From Bacteroidales bacterium UBA1197 (GTDB taxonomy: Bacteria; Bacteroidota; Bacteroidia; Bacteroidales; UBA932), in NCBI GenBank assembly GCA_002309995.1, contig DBYB01000033.1, forward strand, positions 7,224 through 54,592: a stretch of DNA of 47,369 bases, written 5' to 3'. The position numbers and the translations under genes were made by a program. Each line of letters begins with the position of its first letter. Within the stretch, counting starts at the first letter, position 1. This document shows, one piece after another, positions 7,387 to 15,081 of this stretch. The notes beneath the pieces were generated by a model. It did not search any database. It was given only the letters and a program-made list of their open reading frames with translations, and was not told the DNA's origin.

Positions 7387-8609
7387 CACGGCGGGCGGCT
7401 CTGGTCTTGTTGCTCCTTGCGGCTGCAGTGCCTGCGCTTGCGCAGACTTCCGACCGCGAGCTGCTGCGCCGGGCCGATTTTTCCTCGAAGCAGATTATTG
7501 AGACGCCCCCGGCTGGGGCCAACGCCGCAGAGAAGACGCTCTGGGGCGTACGCCGCCAGTTGACCGGGACGGACCGCTATGAGCCGGCGAACTATATGTT
7601 CTTCCGGCCGGCAGTTCGCGAGCTCGGCTTGATTCCAGCGTTCTTCGCCACCTCGGACCGCATCCTGCGCGACACCCGCCTGGGGACGGTGCGCGCTCTG
7701 GCCGACCCTTCCGACGGGAAGATCCACGAAGGGCCGGAGGCGTATGCCGCGCGTTCCAGGGCGCATTCGGTCGGCGGCGGCGAAACGGATGGGAAGGCTG
7801 CTGTATCCGTTTCGCGTTGCGGTGACGACGCCGGATGCCGGCCGGTGGATGCGGACTTCGTGCAGTATCTCATAGAGAACGATCTGAAGAAGGATGCGCG
7901 GGAGCTGCTGTTCGGCTCGCAGTTCCAGCCTTCCGACACCCTTACGTTCCTGCGGGGCTGGACGCTCTATCAGCTGAAGGAACTCGAGGCCGCGAACTCT
8001 TATCTCGGCGCGGTGCCGCAGGAATCACCCTTCTACGACAAGGCGTTCTTCTATTCCAACGCCGTTTCCGCCCATTTGGGCGATTACGACAGCGCCACCA
8101 GCCGGCTGCAGGACTACAGCGGGCCGTACGCAGAACTCAAGGGCGTGCAGCTCGCGGGCCTGGCCCTCCTGCGCGACGACCCCGAGGCCTTCAAGGCAGC
8201 CGCCGGTGCATTCAGCTACAGCGATTACGCCCTTGAGACGGCGGAGCGCGATATGGACGAGATCTTCCACGTGAGGTACGAAACCCCGAAGAAGAGCCCT
8301 TGGCTGGCGGCGGGCGCATCGGCCCTCGTGCCGGGCCTCGGGAAAATATATGCCGGGCAGCTCGGAGAGGGGATTTCCACATTCCTGGTCACCGGCGCAA
8401 TGGGGGCGATAACTGCCGAGCACTGGATAAAAGACGGCCCCGGCGACTGGAAGACCATAGTGCCGGCCGTCCTTACCGGAATACTCTACATAGGCAATAT
8501 CTACGGTGCCTATATGTCCGTAAGCATTTACAATTCACAATTATACGATGCTCAGGAAACGACTCTTCTGTACAGCGTGCATATTCCTCTGCGTACTGTT
8601 TTCAAGTAG
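7383..8609 (+). CDS. TPR-like membrane protein with C-terminal hairpin domain
   Basis: 408 residues with a signal peptide ending at about residue 20 (ALAQ). The central part (about 160-290) is alanine-rich alpha-helical sequence like degenerate TPRs. Residues about 305-380 hold two or three hydrophobic segments beginning PGLGKIYAGQ, a signature shared with TM2/DUF5683-like small membrane domains. A low-complexity Gly/Ser/Asp/Arg patch near residues 125-155 interrupts the helical region. Its DNA contains a palindrome (7780-7815) whose arms match those of the repeat at 17.9 kb, suggesting an inserted element kept in frame. The start overlaps the previous stop by 4 bases and the end overlaps the next gene by 62 bases. 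Function is unknown. Confidence 0.75.
   Translation: MTRRAALVLLLLAAAVPALAQTSDRELLRRADFSSKQIIETPPAGANAAEKTLWGVRRQLTGTDRYEPANYMFFRPAVRELGLIPAFFATSDRILRDTRLGTVRALADPSDGKIHEGPEAYAARSRAHSVGGGETDGKAAVSVSRCGDDAGCRPVDADFVQYLIENDLKKDARELLFGSQFQPSDTLTFLRGWTLYQLKELEAANSYLGAVPQESPFYDKAFFYSNAVSAHLGDYDSATSRLQDYSGPYAELKGVQLAGLALLRDDPEAFKAAAGAFSYSDYALETAERDMDEIFHVRYETPKKSPWLAAGASALVPGLGKIYAGQLGEGISTFLVTGAMGAITAEHWIKDGPGDWKTIVPAVLTGILYIGNIYGAYMSVSIYNSQLYDAQETTLLYSVHIPLRTVFK
7780..7815. repeat. Palindromic element inside a coding gene
   Basis: GCGAAACGGAT (7780-7790) and ATCCGTTTCGC (7805-7815) form a perfect 11-bp inverted repeat around a 14-nt loop. The arms are the same as those of the dyad at 17881-17914, but the loop differs. 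The element lies in a low-complexity stretch of the TPR-like gene and keeps the reading frame. Confidence 0.7.
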
Positions 8610-9345
8610 GGCGCAGAATGCGGATTCGCTCGCAGTCGGGTACGAACGCATCGTATTCGAAGGGGCGGGGCTTGCGGAGACGAACGCGGCCCTGAGGGCC
8701 AAGGCCGACTGCTACAAGCAGGCCGGCCGCTATCGCGAGGCCTCGGAGACGCTCGCTCGCCTGCGCCTGTTCGCAATGACCGACGAAGAACGCGCAGACG
8801 TGCTGTACCAGAGGGAATTGTGCTGGTTCCTGGATGGCGATTTCGCCCAGGCGGCCTCGATGGTAGAGGAGGTGGGCGACTCTACTGAGGACGCTCTCCT
8901 GCTGCACGCCCTTGTGCTCGCCTACGCTGGCCGTTATAACGAATCGGAGATTTACGCCGCCCGATACATCAGTTGGAACGGTCCCAGCCCGCGACTTCAG
9001 GAGTTGCTGGCCCTGTATGCCGCCGCGCCCCAGCCGAGGAATCAGGTTACTGCCGCCGTTCTCTCTTTCTTCCCGCCGCTCGGGCATTTCTACAACGGAA
9101 GAACAGGCGAGGGCCTGCTCTCGGGAGCCCTGAATCTTGCCTCCCTTGGCTTCACCGTGGCCAATATGGTCTCCGGCTACTGGGTCACTGCCATTCTCGG
9201 CGGAGGGATCGCCCTGGACCAGACCTTTATGGGGAACCGGGAGCGCAACGCCGCGCTCGTGGCACTGCACGACCGCAACGACCCCATCGCCTTCGGCGAC
9301 AAGGTCCGTGATTTCCTTCTGTATTATCGCACCTCTACCCAGTGA
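8548..9345 (+). CDS. TPR-like protein with C-terminal membrane hairpin (DUF5683-like)
   Basis: 265 residues. The ATG at 8548 is favoured because a signal peptide follows directly (…FSSRAQ, residue 23), although this gives an unusual 62-base overlap with the upstream gene in another frame. Residues about 25-165 are helical TPR-like repeats (ADCYKQAGRYREAS, LLHALVLAYAGRYNES). Residues about 171-225 form a hydrophobic hairpin beginning PPLGHFYNGRTGEG, related to the hairpin of the preceding gene. It is the last gene of the TM2 operon and its 3' end overlaps the convergent miaA gene by 22 bases. Function is unknown; probably an inner-membrane protein with a periplasmic TPR part. Confidence 0.75.
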   Translation: MLRKRLFCTACIFLCVLFSSRAQNADSLAVGYERIVFEGAGLAETNAALRAKADCYKQAGRYREASETLARLRLFAMTDEERADVLYQRELCWFLDGDFAQAASMVEEVGDSTEDALLLHALVLAYAGRYNESEIYAARYISWNGPSPRLQELLALYAAAPQPRNQVTAAVLSFFPPLGHFYNGRTGEGLLSGALNLASLGFTVANMVSGYWVTAILGGGIALDQTFMGNRERNAALVALHDRNDPIAFGDKVRDFLLYYRTSTQ

Positions 9346-10130
9346 ATACGCACCCCGGAGCGCTCCATCCCCCGGAACCAGGTCATCTGGCGCTTGGCGA
9401 ACCGGTGGATGGCTATGGCCAGGTGTTCGCGCATCTCATCGTAGCTGATTTGCCCAGTGAGGTATAGCGTAACGAATTTATACTCAAGACCGTAGCTGAT
9501 AAGCACCTCGGCCGGAACGCCCTCATCCAGCAGGGCCTGGATCTCGTCCGTCATTCCCTCCTTCAGGCGTGCGTCAAGGCGCGCGTCGATGCGGGCGTTG
9601 CGCGTCTCCCGGCTTACCAGGGTGCCGATGAAGAACGTCCGTGGGGCAGAGACGGGGGCCGACGGTTCTGCGCTAAGAGGCTTTTTCTCTTTAAAATCAT
9701 ACCCTCCCGTGACGGCGCTGATATACAGTCCCGTGCCGCCGCAGAGTATTGGGATGCCGCCGCGCGAGCGGATATCGTCGAACGCCCTGCTGAAGTCTTG
9801 CTGGAAGCGGTAAACGTTGTACTGGGTGCCAGGTTCGGCGATGTCGATGAGATGATACGGCACTTCGCCGTACTCCGCGAGGTCTTTGCCGGTGCCGATG
9901 TCCATGCGGCGGTACACCTGGCGGGAGTCGGCGGATATGATTTCCGCGCCGGTGCCGAGCGAGCGGGCAAGCTGCACGGCGTAGCGCGTCTTGCCCGATG
10001 CGGTGGGCCCCAGCACGCACACAAGCTCCACGGAGCCGTCGGCAATGGCGGCCCTCAGGGTGTCGATGTCTATGGTCTCAGGCTCCGGCAGGGCCGCTAT
10101 GAGGTTCTTTACTCTTGGCATTGCGTTCAA
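9324..10130 (-). CDS. miaA: tRNA dimethylallyltransferase, short form
   Basis: 268 residues. The enzyme transfers a dimethylallyl group to the N6 of A37 in tRNAs that read UNN codons. Visible motifs are the P-loop GPTASGKT (41-48), the SADSRQVYRRMDIGTGK segment (about 66-82), GGTGLYIS, and the C-terminal KRQMTWFRG. It is shorter than the usual ~310 residues because the region between GGTGLYI and the C-terminal helices is reduced, and the usual GYKE motif reads YGLEYK. The ATG at 10130 overlaps nth by 53 bases and gives a 40-residue lead before the P-loop; a GTG at 10031 would remove the overlap. It is co-transcribed downstream of nth. Bacteroidota often carry two MiaA paralogues, and this could be the divergent one. 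Confidence 0.88.
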   Translation of the reverse strand: MNAMPRVKNLIAALPEPETIDIDTLRAAIADGSVELVCVLGPTASGKTRYAVQLARSLGTGAEIISADSRQVYRRMDIGTGKDLAEYGEVPYHLIDIAEPGTQYNVYRFQQDFSRAFDDIRSRGGIPILCGGTGLYISAVTGGYDFKEKKPLSAEPSAPVSAPRTFFIGTLVSRETRNARIDARLDARLKEGMTDEIQALLDEGVPAEVLISYGLEYKFVTLYLTGQISYDEMREHLAIAIHRFAKRQMTWFRGMERSGVRIHWVEVR

Positions 10131-10749
10131 AATGTTGGCACCATTGCTTGAGGCCGCACTCCGCGCACTTTGGCGAGCGGGCCGTGCAGGTATAGCGTCC
10201 GTGGAGTATCAGCCAGTGATGGGCTACAGGCCGGTGCTCTGGCAGGATATTCTTCTCCAGGTCTTTTTCTACATCGTACGGGGTCTTGCCGCGCGAAAGC
10301 CCAAGGCGATGGCTCACACGGAAAACGTGCGTATCAACCGCAATCACTGGCTCGTCGTACACGATTGAGGCCACCACGTTGGCGGTCTTGCGGCCTACTC
10401 CAGGGAGAGTCATCAGCTCCTCTACCGTGCCTGGCACCTCGCCGCCGAAGTCCTCGCACAGCTTGCGCCCGAGGGCCTGCAGGTGGCGGGCCTTGTTGTT
10501 GGGGTAGGAGACGCTGCGTATCAGTTCGAAGATGTCTTCCACCGGCGCTGCTCCGAGCGCAGCGGGCCCCGGGTAACGCCGGAAGAGTTCCGGAGTCACC
10601 ATGTTCACCCGCTTGTCCGTGCACTGGGCAGACAGGACGACGGATACGATCAACTGGTAGGGGTCCGCGAAAACCAGTTCGCTCTGGGCCACGGGCACGT
10701 TGGCCCTGAACCAGCCTACCACTCCTGCATAACGGTCTTTTCGAGTCAT
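10078..10749 (-). CDS. nth: Endonuclease III (DNA glycosylase/AP lyase)
   Basis: 223 residues from the ATG at 10749, just after a TATATTTG promoter box. An in-frame extension further upstream would run through that promoter and was rejected. The enzyme removes oxidised pyrimidines from DNA and nicks the abasic site. Visible features are the helix-hairpin-helix LPGVGRKTA with catalytic Lys121, the catalytic Asp139 in AVDTHVF, and the C-terminal 4Fe-4S loop with the exact C-x6-C-x2-C-x5-C spacing. Length and motifs are canonical. It is followed on the same strand by the overlapping miaA and is divergent from the small outer-membrane gene at 10800. Confidence 0.97.
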   Translation of the reverse strand: MTRKDRYAGVVGWFRANVPVAQSELVFADPYQLIVSVVLSAQCTDKRVNMVTPELFRRYPGPAALGAAPVEDIFELIRSVSYPNNKARHLQALGRKLCEDFGGEVPGTVEELMTLPGVGRKTANVVASIVYDEPVIAVDTHVFRVSHRLGLSRGKTPYDVEKDLEKNILPEHRPVAHHWLILHGRYTCTARSPKCAECGLKQWCQHFERNAKSKEPHSGPAGA

Positions 10750-10757
10750 AGGTATTG

Positions 10758-10765
10758 CAAATATA
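10758..10765 (-). promoter_or_regulatory. -7 box (TATATTTG) for nth-miaA
   Basis: The minus strand reads TATATTTG, 8 bases upstream of the nth ATG. With the usual short distance to the transcription start, the leader would be nearly absent. Confidence 0.6.
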
Positions 10766-10770
10766 ATCAT

Positions 10771-10778
10771 TATCTTTG
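10771..10778 (+). promoter_or_regulatory. -7 box (TATCTTTG) for the outer-membrane gene at 10800
   Basis: TATCTTTG matches TAnnTTTG and lies 21 bases before the ATG at 10800. Only 5 bases separate it from the divergent box for nth, so both promoters cannot easily be occupied at once. Confidence 0.65.
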
Positions 10779-10799
10779 TGCCTGCTACACCTTGGAACG

Positions 10800-11393
10800 A
10801 TGAAACGACTGATACTCCTGACCGCCATCCTGCTCTGCTGCGCTTCCGGCGCACGCGCGCAGGGCGCTATGTGCCACACTTTCGAGTTGGGCGTCGGCGG
10901 GGTGCGTATCAATCCGTCCTTACTGTCCGGCGACAGCCTGTTTGCCGACTCCTCCGCCCTTTCCATGTATGCCGAGTACCGCTGGGGCATAACCAACTGG
11001 CTCGCCGTCGGCACGCAGATGGACGTGAAACTGAGTTCCGGCGACCTCATCAGGAACATACAGGAACTGTACGGCATCTACAACAACCTGCGTTATTACC
11101 AGGGCGGCCTCAAGGTGCTGGTGGAATTCAAACTGTTCGCTCGCCACAAGGTCAAGCCATTCGTGAGTGTGCTCGCCGGGCCCGGGTTAGGCCGGTACAA
11201 ACTGAATCTCGAAGACCCCTTTGCTTCGCTCCTTTCGTGCGACCTCAGCCCGCGCATAGGCCTGCAGCTCGGCAACAACTTCAGGGCGTCGGCGCAGTTC
11301 TCCTTCTCGCCAAGCCTGTCCGACACGGGCCTGTCAACCATCGTAAACGGCAATTTCACCTCCCTCGGCATCAACCTTGGGTGGGCCTTCTGA
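10800..11393 (+). CDS. Small outer-membrane beta-barrel protein
   Basis: 197 residues from the ATG at 10800; an upstream in-frame ATG at 10776 overlaps the promoter box and would spoil the signal peptide. The signal peptide ends at about residue 21 (SGARAQ). The mature part has eight or so amphipathic strands (AEYRWGITNW, GGLKVLVEFKLF, VKPFVSVLAGPGLG, PRIGLQLG) and ends in NLGWAF, an aromatic C-terminus. This fits an OmpW/OmpX-like barrel of Bacteroidota. It stands alone with its own promoter and is convergent with the nucleosidase gene, 4 bases away. The specific role is unknown. Confidence 0.8.
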   Translation: MKRLILLTAILLCCASGARAQGAMCHTFELGVGGVRINPSLLSGDSLFADSSALSMYAEYRWGITNWLAVGTQMDVKLSSGDLIRNIQELYGIYNNLRYYQGGLKVLVEFKLFARHKVKPFVSVLAGPGLGRYKLNLEDPFASLLSCDLSPRIGLQLGNNFRASAQFSFSPSLSDTGLSTIVNGNFTSLGINLGWAF

Positions 11394-11397
11394 TTCC

Positions 11398-12024
11398 TTA
11401 CAGCAGACTGTCCAGGTAGGTCTTGAGTACGCGGAAGGAGTTTCCGGGCACCTGGTCCCAGAAGTCGTCGTAGGCGTCGCCGTCAGCGCTGTCGGAAATG
11501 ATGCGGAAGCTGATGAAGGGGATTCCGTAGCGGTAGCAGGTCTGGGCGAGGGCTCCGGATTCCATATCCACGGAGAGTGCTTGCGGGTACATTGTGCGCA
11601 GAGCGGGCACGTCGTCGCCGGTGATGAAGCGGTCGCCGCTTATCTGTAGGCCTCCCTTGATGGTCAGACCCTCGACGGACATCGCCATCGCCTTGGCATA
11701 CAAGTCCTTATCGGCCTCGAAGTACTGCGGGAGACCCTGAACCATTCCGGGCTCGCAGCCGGGGCCGCACCATACGTCGTGGTAAGCAACCTGCCTGGCA
11801 ACTATGACGTCCATTGGCTTGAGGCTGTCGTCGAGCGCTCCGGCCACTCCGGTGGAGATGATGGCCTCGGGGCGGTTCCTTTCTATCACGGACGTGGCGC
11901 CCACGGCGGCGTTGACCTTGCCCATACCGCATATACTTAAGGAGATGCCCGGCATTCCGGCTATCGCCTTCTGTGCCAGGTCGTACTCCTTCTGCATCGC
12001 TACTATTATCGCTATATTTTTCAT
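11398..12024 (-). CDS. MTA/SAH nucleosidase family protein
   Basis: 208 residues from the ATG at 12024, which overlaps the previous stop as ATGA. The family cleaves the N-glycosidic bond of 5'-methylthioadenosine and S-adenosylhomocysteine in methionine salvage. Catalytic positions are present: Glu13 in AMQKE, Glu155 in SVDMES (ribose contact) and Asp178 in IISDSAD (purine N7 protonation). It is shorter than E. coli MtnN (about 230), and the adenine-binding region differs enough that a futalosine hydrolase or another nucleoside substrate is possible. It is the last gene of the polysaccharide operon although no functional link is obvious, so it may be there only for co-transcription. Confidence 0.85.
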   Translation of the reverse strand: MKNIAIIVAMQKEYDLAQKAIAGMPGISLSICGMGKVNAAVGATSVIERNRPEAIISTGVAGALDDSLKPMDVIVARQVAYHDVWCGPGCEPGMVQGLPQYFEADKDLYAKAMAMSVEGLTIKGGLQISGDRFITGDDVPALRTMYPQALSVDMESGALAQTCYRYGIPFISFRIISDSADGDAYDDFWDQVPGNSFRVLKTYLDSLL

Positions 12025-12965
12025 ACTTCGGAGCAAAGATATAAAAATTGCCGGATTGTTTGCTGCAGCTCCTGCGCGTCGCCGCAGAGCAGGTTGTCGA
12101 AGCGGGGGTCTTCGTGGTGCACGAAGGTGTGCGGGCGCTCGAAGAGCAGCGAGAAGGCGGCTCCGTGGAAGGATGAGGTTACCACATATTCCGCAGAATT
12201 AATCAGGGAGAGGAATTCTTCCGGCGATGCTGTCTGGATGCCGGCGGCGCCCAGCTTAACCTGCGGCAGCAGCACCTTGAGCTCCAGACCCAGTTCTTTG
12301 GCCTTCCTGCGGGCCTCCGTCATCACTTCTTCCTCATACAGCATAGGGTATGCAAGGAGGTAGCGTCCTTTTATCGGATGTGCGAGCGCCTTCCATTCTT
12401 CCGCACCCAGCATCAGGGTGGGATCCGGCAGTATGGTGCTTCCAGGTAGCAGGTCGGCAATGCTCTGCTCGCGCACGCTGATGGCGCGGAAGTTCTTGAG
12501 TATGAGCTCTATATCTTCCTTGTCCGGCAGGGTTTTGCCAGCGCTGGCTGCCCAGGCGGCTTTGTGCACGCCTGGAAAGGATTCTCCGTAATAAACGGCA
12601 TCACGCCCTCCGGTAATCTTCTTATTCCATATCTGGTCGCTTCCGGCCAGCAGCAAATCGAGGCCCGAAGCCTCCGCGTAAGTGCAAAGAGGCAGCCGGT
12701 TGCGGACAAAACGCTTGAACGCCAGCGACCTCTGCAGTTTGATGAATGCCGCCGCGGGATATTTGAGAAGGTATTTCAGGCCTTCTTTGCGGAGTCTTTC
12801 GTGGTCCAGGAAAAACGGCCCGGAGCGCCTGGCCACGGCTGCATTGCGGTAATCCACCACATGTACTTCGTGCCCCAGCGCCTGCAGCAGGCGGACGCTC
12901 GCGTAGGTCTGCAGCACTGCGCCATAGTTGGGCGCGTAATGGTAGGTGAGGATGCCTATTCTCAT
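12021..12965 (-). CDS. Polysaccharide pyruvyl transferase family protein
   Basis: 314 residues. The family adds ketal-linked pyruvate from phosphoenolpyruvate to sugars of surface polysaccharides. It begins MRIGILTYHYAPNYGAVLQT, the classic start of this family, and has AGSDQIWN near residue 110, SVREQS, PDPTLML, and the late TSSFHGAAFSLLF segment. Its start overlaps the stop of the FrhB-like gene (ATGA) and its end overlaps the nucleosidase start. FrhB-like proteins are often found next to pyruvyl transferases in surface-polysaccharide clusters, so both probably decorate the same polymer. The acceptor sugar cannot be told. Confidence 0.92.
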   Translation of the reverse strand: MRIGILTYHYAPNYGAVLQTYASVRLLQALGHEVHVVDYRNAAVARRSGPFFLDHERLRKEGLKYLLKYPAAAFIKLQRSLAFKRFVRNRLPLCTYAEASGLDLLLAGSDQIWNKKITGGRDAVYYGESFPGVHKAAWAASAGKTLPDKEDIELILKNFRAISVREQSIADLLPGSTILPDPTLMLGAEEWKALAHPIKGRYLLAYPMLYEEEVMTEARRKAKELGLELKVLLPQVKLGAAGIQTASPEEFLSLINSAEYVVTSSFHGAAFSLLFERPHTFVHHEDPRFDNLLCGDAQELQQTIRQFLYLCSEV

Positions 12966-14086
12966 ATATGCAGGTGGCGTTTTATCTTTTTGCGGTACTC
13001 TTCCAGCCGGTGGGCCGGGGAGCCGTATCCGTAGCGTGCCTGTACGTAGGGGAAGCCTTTACGTATAAAGTCTTTCTCGAAGCGTTTTGCGCGTCTGGAG
13101 GGCTTCGAAGGCGATACCAGGTTGAGCTGGAGGAATCCGTTCAGGTCCACCTCTTGACGGGCGCAGGCGTCGCTTACTGAGTCGAAATACTCGCGCCCCT
13201 GCGGGGTGTTCAGCAGCACCAGCGAGCAGCCCCGGTTGTCATCGGCAAAGCCAGGCACGGCCTTCTCTATGCCCCAGGAGTCTCCTATGGTGATGTCGGA
13301 GGGCCTTCTGGTGCAGGCGAACGGGCAGCCGCCGCAGGAGGGCCTGCTCATCAGTTCCTTCATATAGATGTAGTAGAAACCGTCGGTGTGGATGCGTTCG
13401 CCGGAGTCGAACACCAGGAGCGTGCGGGCTTCGTGCCAGCCTATCGACGGGTCGCGGAAAACGGCCTTTCGTATCCTGCTGCCCTGCCTGGCTTCGTTCC
13501 AGGAGAGGAAGCCCTTCCATACTTCCGGAGAGGGGACTCCGTGGCAGACAATATCGACCAGCAGGAGCCTGTCTGAGTATTGGGAGCACAGTGAGCCTAT
13601 TCCGGCGCACTGGCAGGGCGTTCCGGTGAACAGCACCTTACGGCCTTCCTTGAGGTCTTGTAGCACTTGCTCCGGAATGCCGTCCATATCGCTTTGGACA
13701 TATTTGGTGAGGCGCATCGGCTCCAGCTCCTCCAGGGTTTCGGCCCTGAGATGGCGGACGCGGAAGCCGTCGGTCATTGCGGCGCCATAAACTATGCGTC
13801 CTTCGCCAATGGCCTGGCGCATAAGGGCATACCCTGCGCCGCCGCTCTGGCTGGCCGGCAGGTGCTCCGGGAAGCGTACGGCTTCTGCCTTTGGCTCGGA
13901 GGTCCTTTCTACGGGGCGGAAGGCGCAGATCTCGTCGCAGAGCCCGCAGCGCGTGCATAAGTCGTTATCGATTAGCGGATAACGGAACCCCAGGCCGTCG
14001 GCTTCCATACGTATGGCGCCGTGCGGACAGGCGGCAGCGCAGGCGCCGCAGCCGCAACACTCTTCGCGTTTCTTATCCGTTACCAT
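12962..14086 (-). CDS. FrhB-like iron-sulfur protein of the polysaccharide locus
   Basis: 374 residues of the coenzyme F420 hydrogenase/dehydrogenase beta-subunit family. Two 4Fe-4S motifs are intact at the N-terminus: C10-x2-C13-x2-C16-x3-C20-P and C44-x2-C47-x2-C50-x3-C54. FrhB N- and C-terminal domains follow (FTGTPCQCAG near residue 150, VDIVCHGVPSPEVW, then GGCPFACTRRPSDITIGDSWG). In Bacteroidota this protein recurs in capsule and exopolysaccharide clusters beside pyruvyl transferases, where it is thought to act as an oxidoreductase on a sugar or polymer. No F420 biosynthesis is implied. It overlaps both neighbours by a few bases in a tightly coupled operon. Confidence 0.9.
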   Translation of the reverse strand: MVTDKKREECCGCGACAAACPHGAIRMEADGLGFRYPLIDNDLCTRCGLCDEICAFRPVERTSEPKAEAVRFPEHLPASQSGGAGYALMRQAIGEGRIVYGAAMTDGFRVRHLRAETLEELEPMRLTKYVQSDMDGIPEQVLQDLKEGRKVLFTGTPCQCAGIGSLCSQYSDRLLLVDIVCHGVPSPEVWKGFLSWNEARQGSRIRKAVFRDPSIGWHEARTLLVFDSGERIHTDGFYYIYMKELMSRPSCGGCPFACTRRPSDITIGDSWGIEKAVPGFADDNRGCSLVLLNTPQGREYFDSVSDACARQEVDLNGFLQLNLVSPSKPSRRAKRFEKDFIRKGFPYVQARYGYGSPAHRLEEYRKKIKRHLHI

Positions 14087-15081
14087 TTCAGACGCTTTTT
14101 GAGTAAATGCAGGGCGTGATGCACCTTCTTGTATGCGTTGATCAGATAGGTGCCGCCTTTGATTTTGAGTATCAGCCCGATGAGGCCGCTTCCAGGCGGG
14201 AGTTTCTCCAGGGCTGCCTTGCGGTTGTTTTCCTTCAGGGCCGTGCGGAACAGGTGCCTGTCGTTGTACAGCAGGATTTGCTGCTTGTATTCCGGAATCA
14301 GCTCTTCCGGGAAGCCCTTCAGCCGCTTGAGGGTCTCTATCTGGGTGTTCACGAAGGCCTTGTTCTTCACCATCGAGGTCTCGTAGCCGCCGTACTGCCC
14401 GCGGCTGTGGGAAGCGGCGCGCTCCACCACTGTGTAGAGAGGCTCCATTATGGTCTTGCAGCGGTACTTGTGAAGCACCGGGACCGTCAGCTGCCAGTTC
14501 TGCCCGGCGTGCTTCTCGGTGTAGACATCGAAATCGGTCAGTTCCTTAAGCACCTCTGTGCGAACCATATACGAGCCGGCACAGTACCAGAAACCGTTGC
14601 GCCCGAAGAGACAGTCTTCGAACAGGGAGCGGGGTTCCTCGGGGGTCGCGTCAAGTCCGTCGATACGCATCTGGCGCATTGTGCCGTCCTTCACGTGCCT
14701 CACCTGTGTCCGCACCATCTGGAATTCTTCTGCTGATGCTTCGAGCACGCTCACCATCTTCGAAATCGCATCAGGGGTGCTGTAGAAGTCGTCGCTGTCG
14801 GGCCAGGTGAGATATTCGCCCGTCACCAGCGGAAGGCCGTTCTTAACGGCCACCGACTGGCCGGAATTCTCCTGCCGCACGCAACGCAGGGTGTATCCCT
14901 TGGCCGCAAACCGCTCCGCGTAGGAATTCACAACATCAGCAGAACCGTCCGTGGAGCCGTCGTCCACGACTATCATCTCAATCGCCGGATAATCCTGGCT
15001 CAGGACTGAATCCAGCAGGCGATGTACATACTTGGCAGTGTTGTACATCGGCGTGAGTATGCTTACAAGGCGCTTATGCAT
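14080..15081 (-). CDS. Family 2 glycosyltransferase
   Basis: 333 residues, GT-A fold. The N-terminus VSILTPMYNTAKYVHRLLDS is typical of GT2. It is followed by VVDDGSTDGS (39-48) and the metal/nucleotide-binding DSDD at 95-98. The last 130 residues are basic and helical (HHALHLLKKRLKW at the end), which suggests peripheral attachment to the inner membrane. It lies between the flippase and FrhB-like genes with 7-8 base overlaps on both sides. It should add one sugar to the lipid-linked repeat unit; donor and acceptor are unknown. Confidence 0.93.
   Translation of the reverse strand: MHKRLVSILTPMYNTAKYVHRLLDSVLSQDYPAIEMIVVDDGSTDGSADVVNSYAERFAAKGYTLRCVRQENSGQSVAVKNGLPLVTGEYLTWPDSDDFYSTPDAISKMVSVLEASAEEFQMVRTQVRHVKDGTMRQMRIDGLDATPEEPRSLFEDCLFGRNGFWYCAGSYMVRTEVLKELTDFDVYTEKHAGQNWQLTVPVLHKYRCKTIMEPLYTVVERAASHSRGQYGGYETSMVKNKAFVNTQIETLKRLKGFPEELIPEYKQQILLYNDRHLFRTALKENNRKAALEKLPPGSGLIGLILKIKGGTYLINAYKKVHHALHLLKKRLKW

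Noticed and set aside
10750..10854. N-terminal extension of Nth
   Set aside because: The extension crosses both divergent promoter boxes and part of the opposite gene; the ATG at 10749 gives the canonical length.
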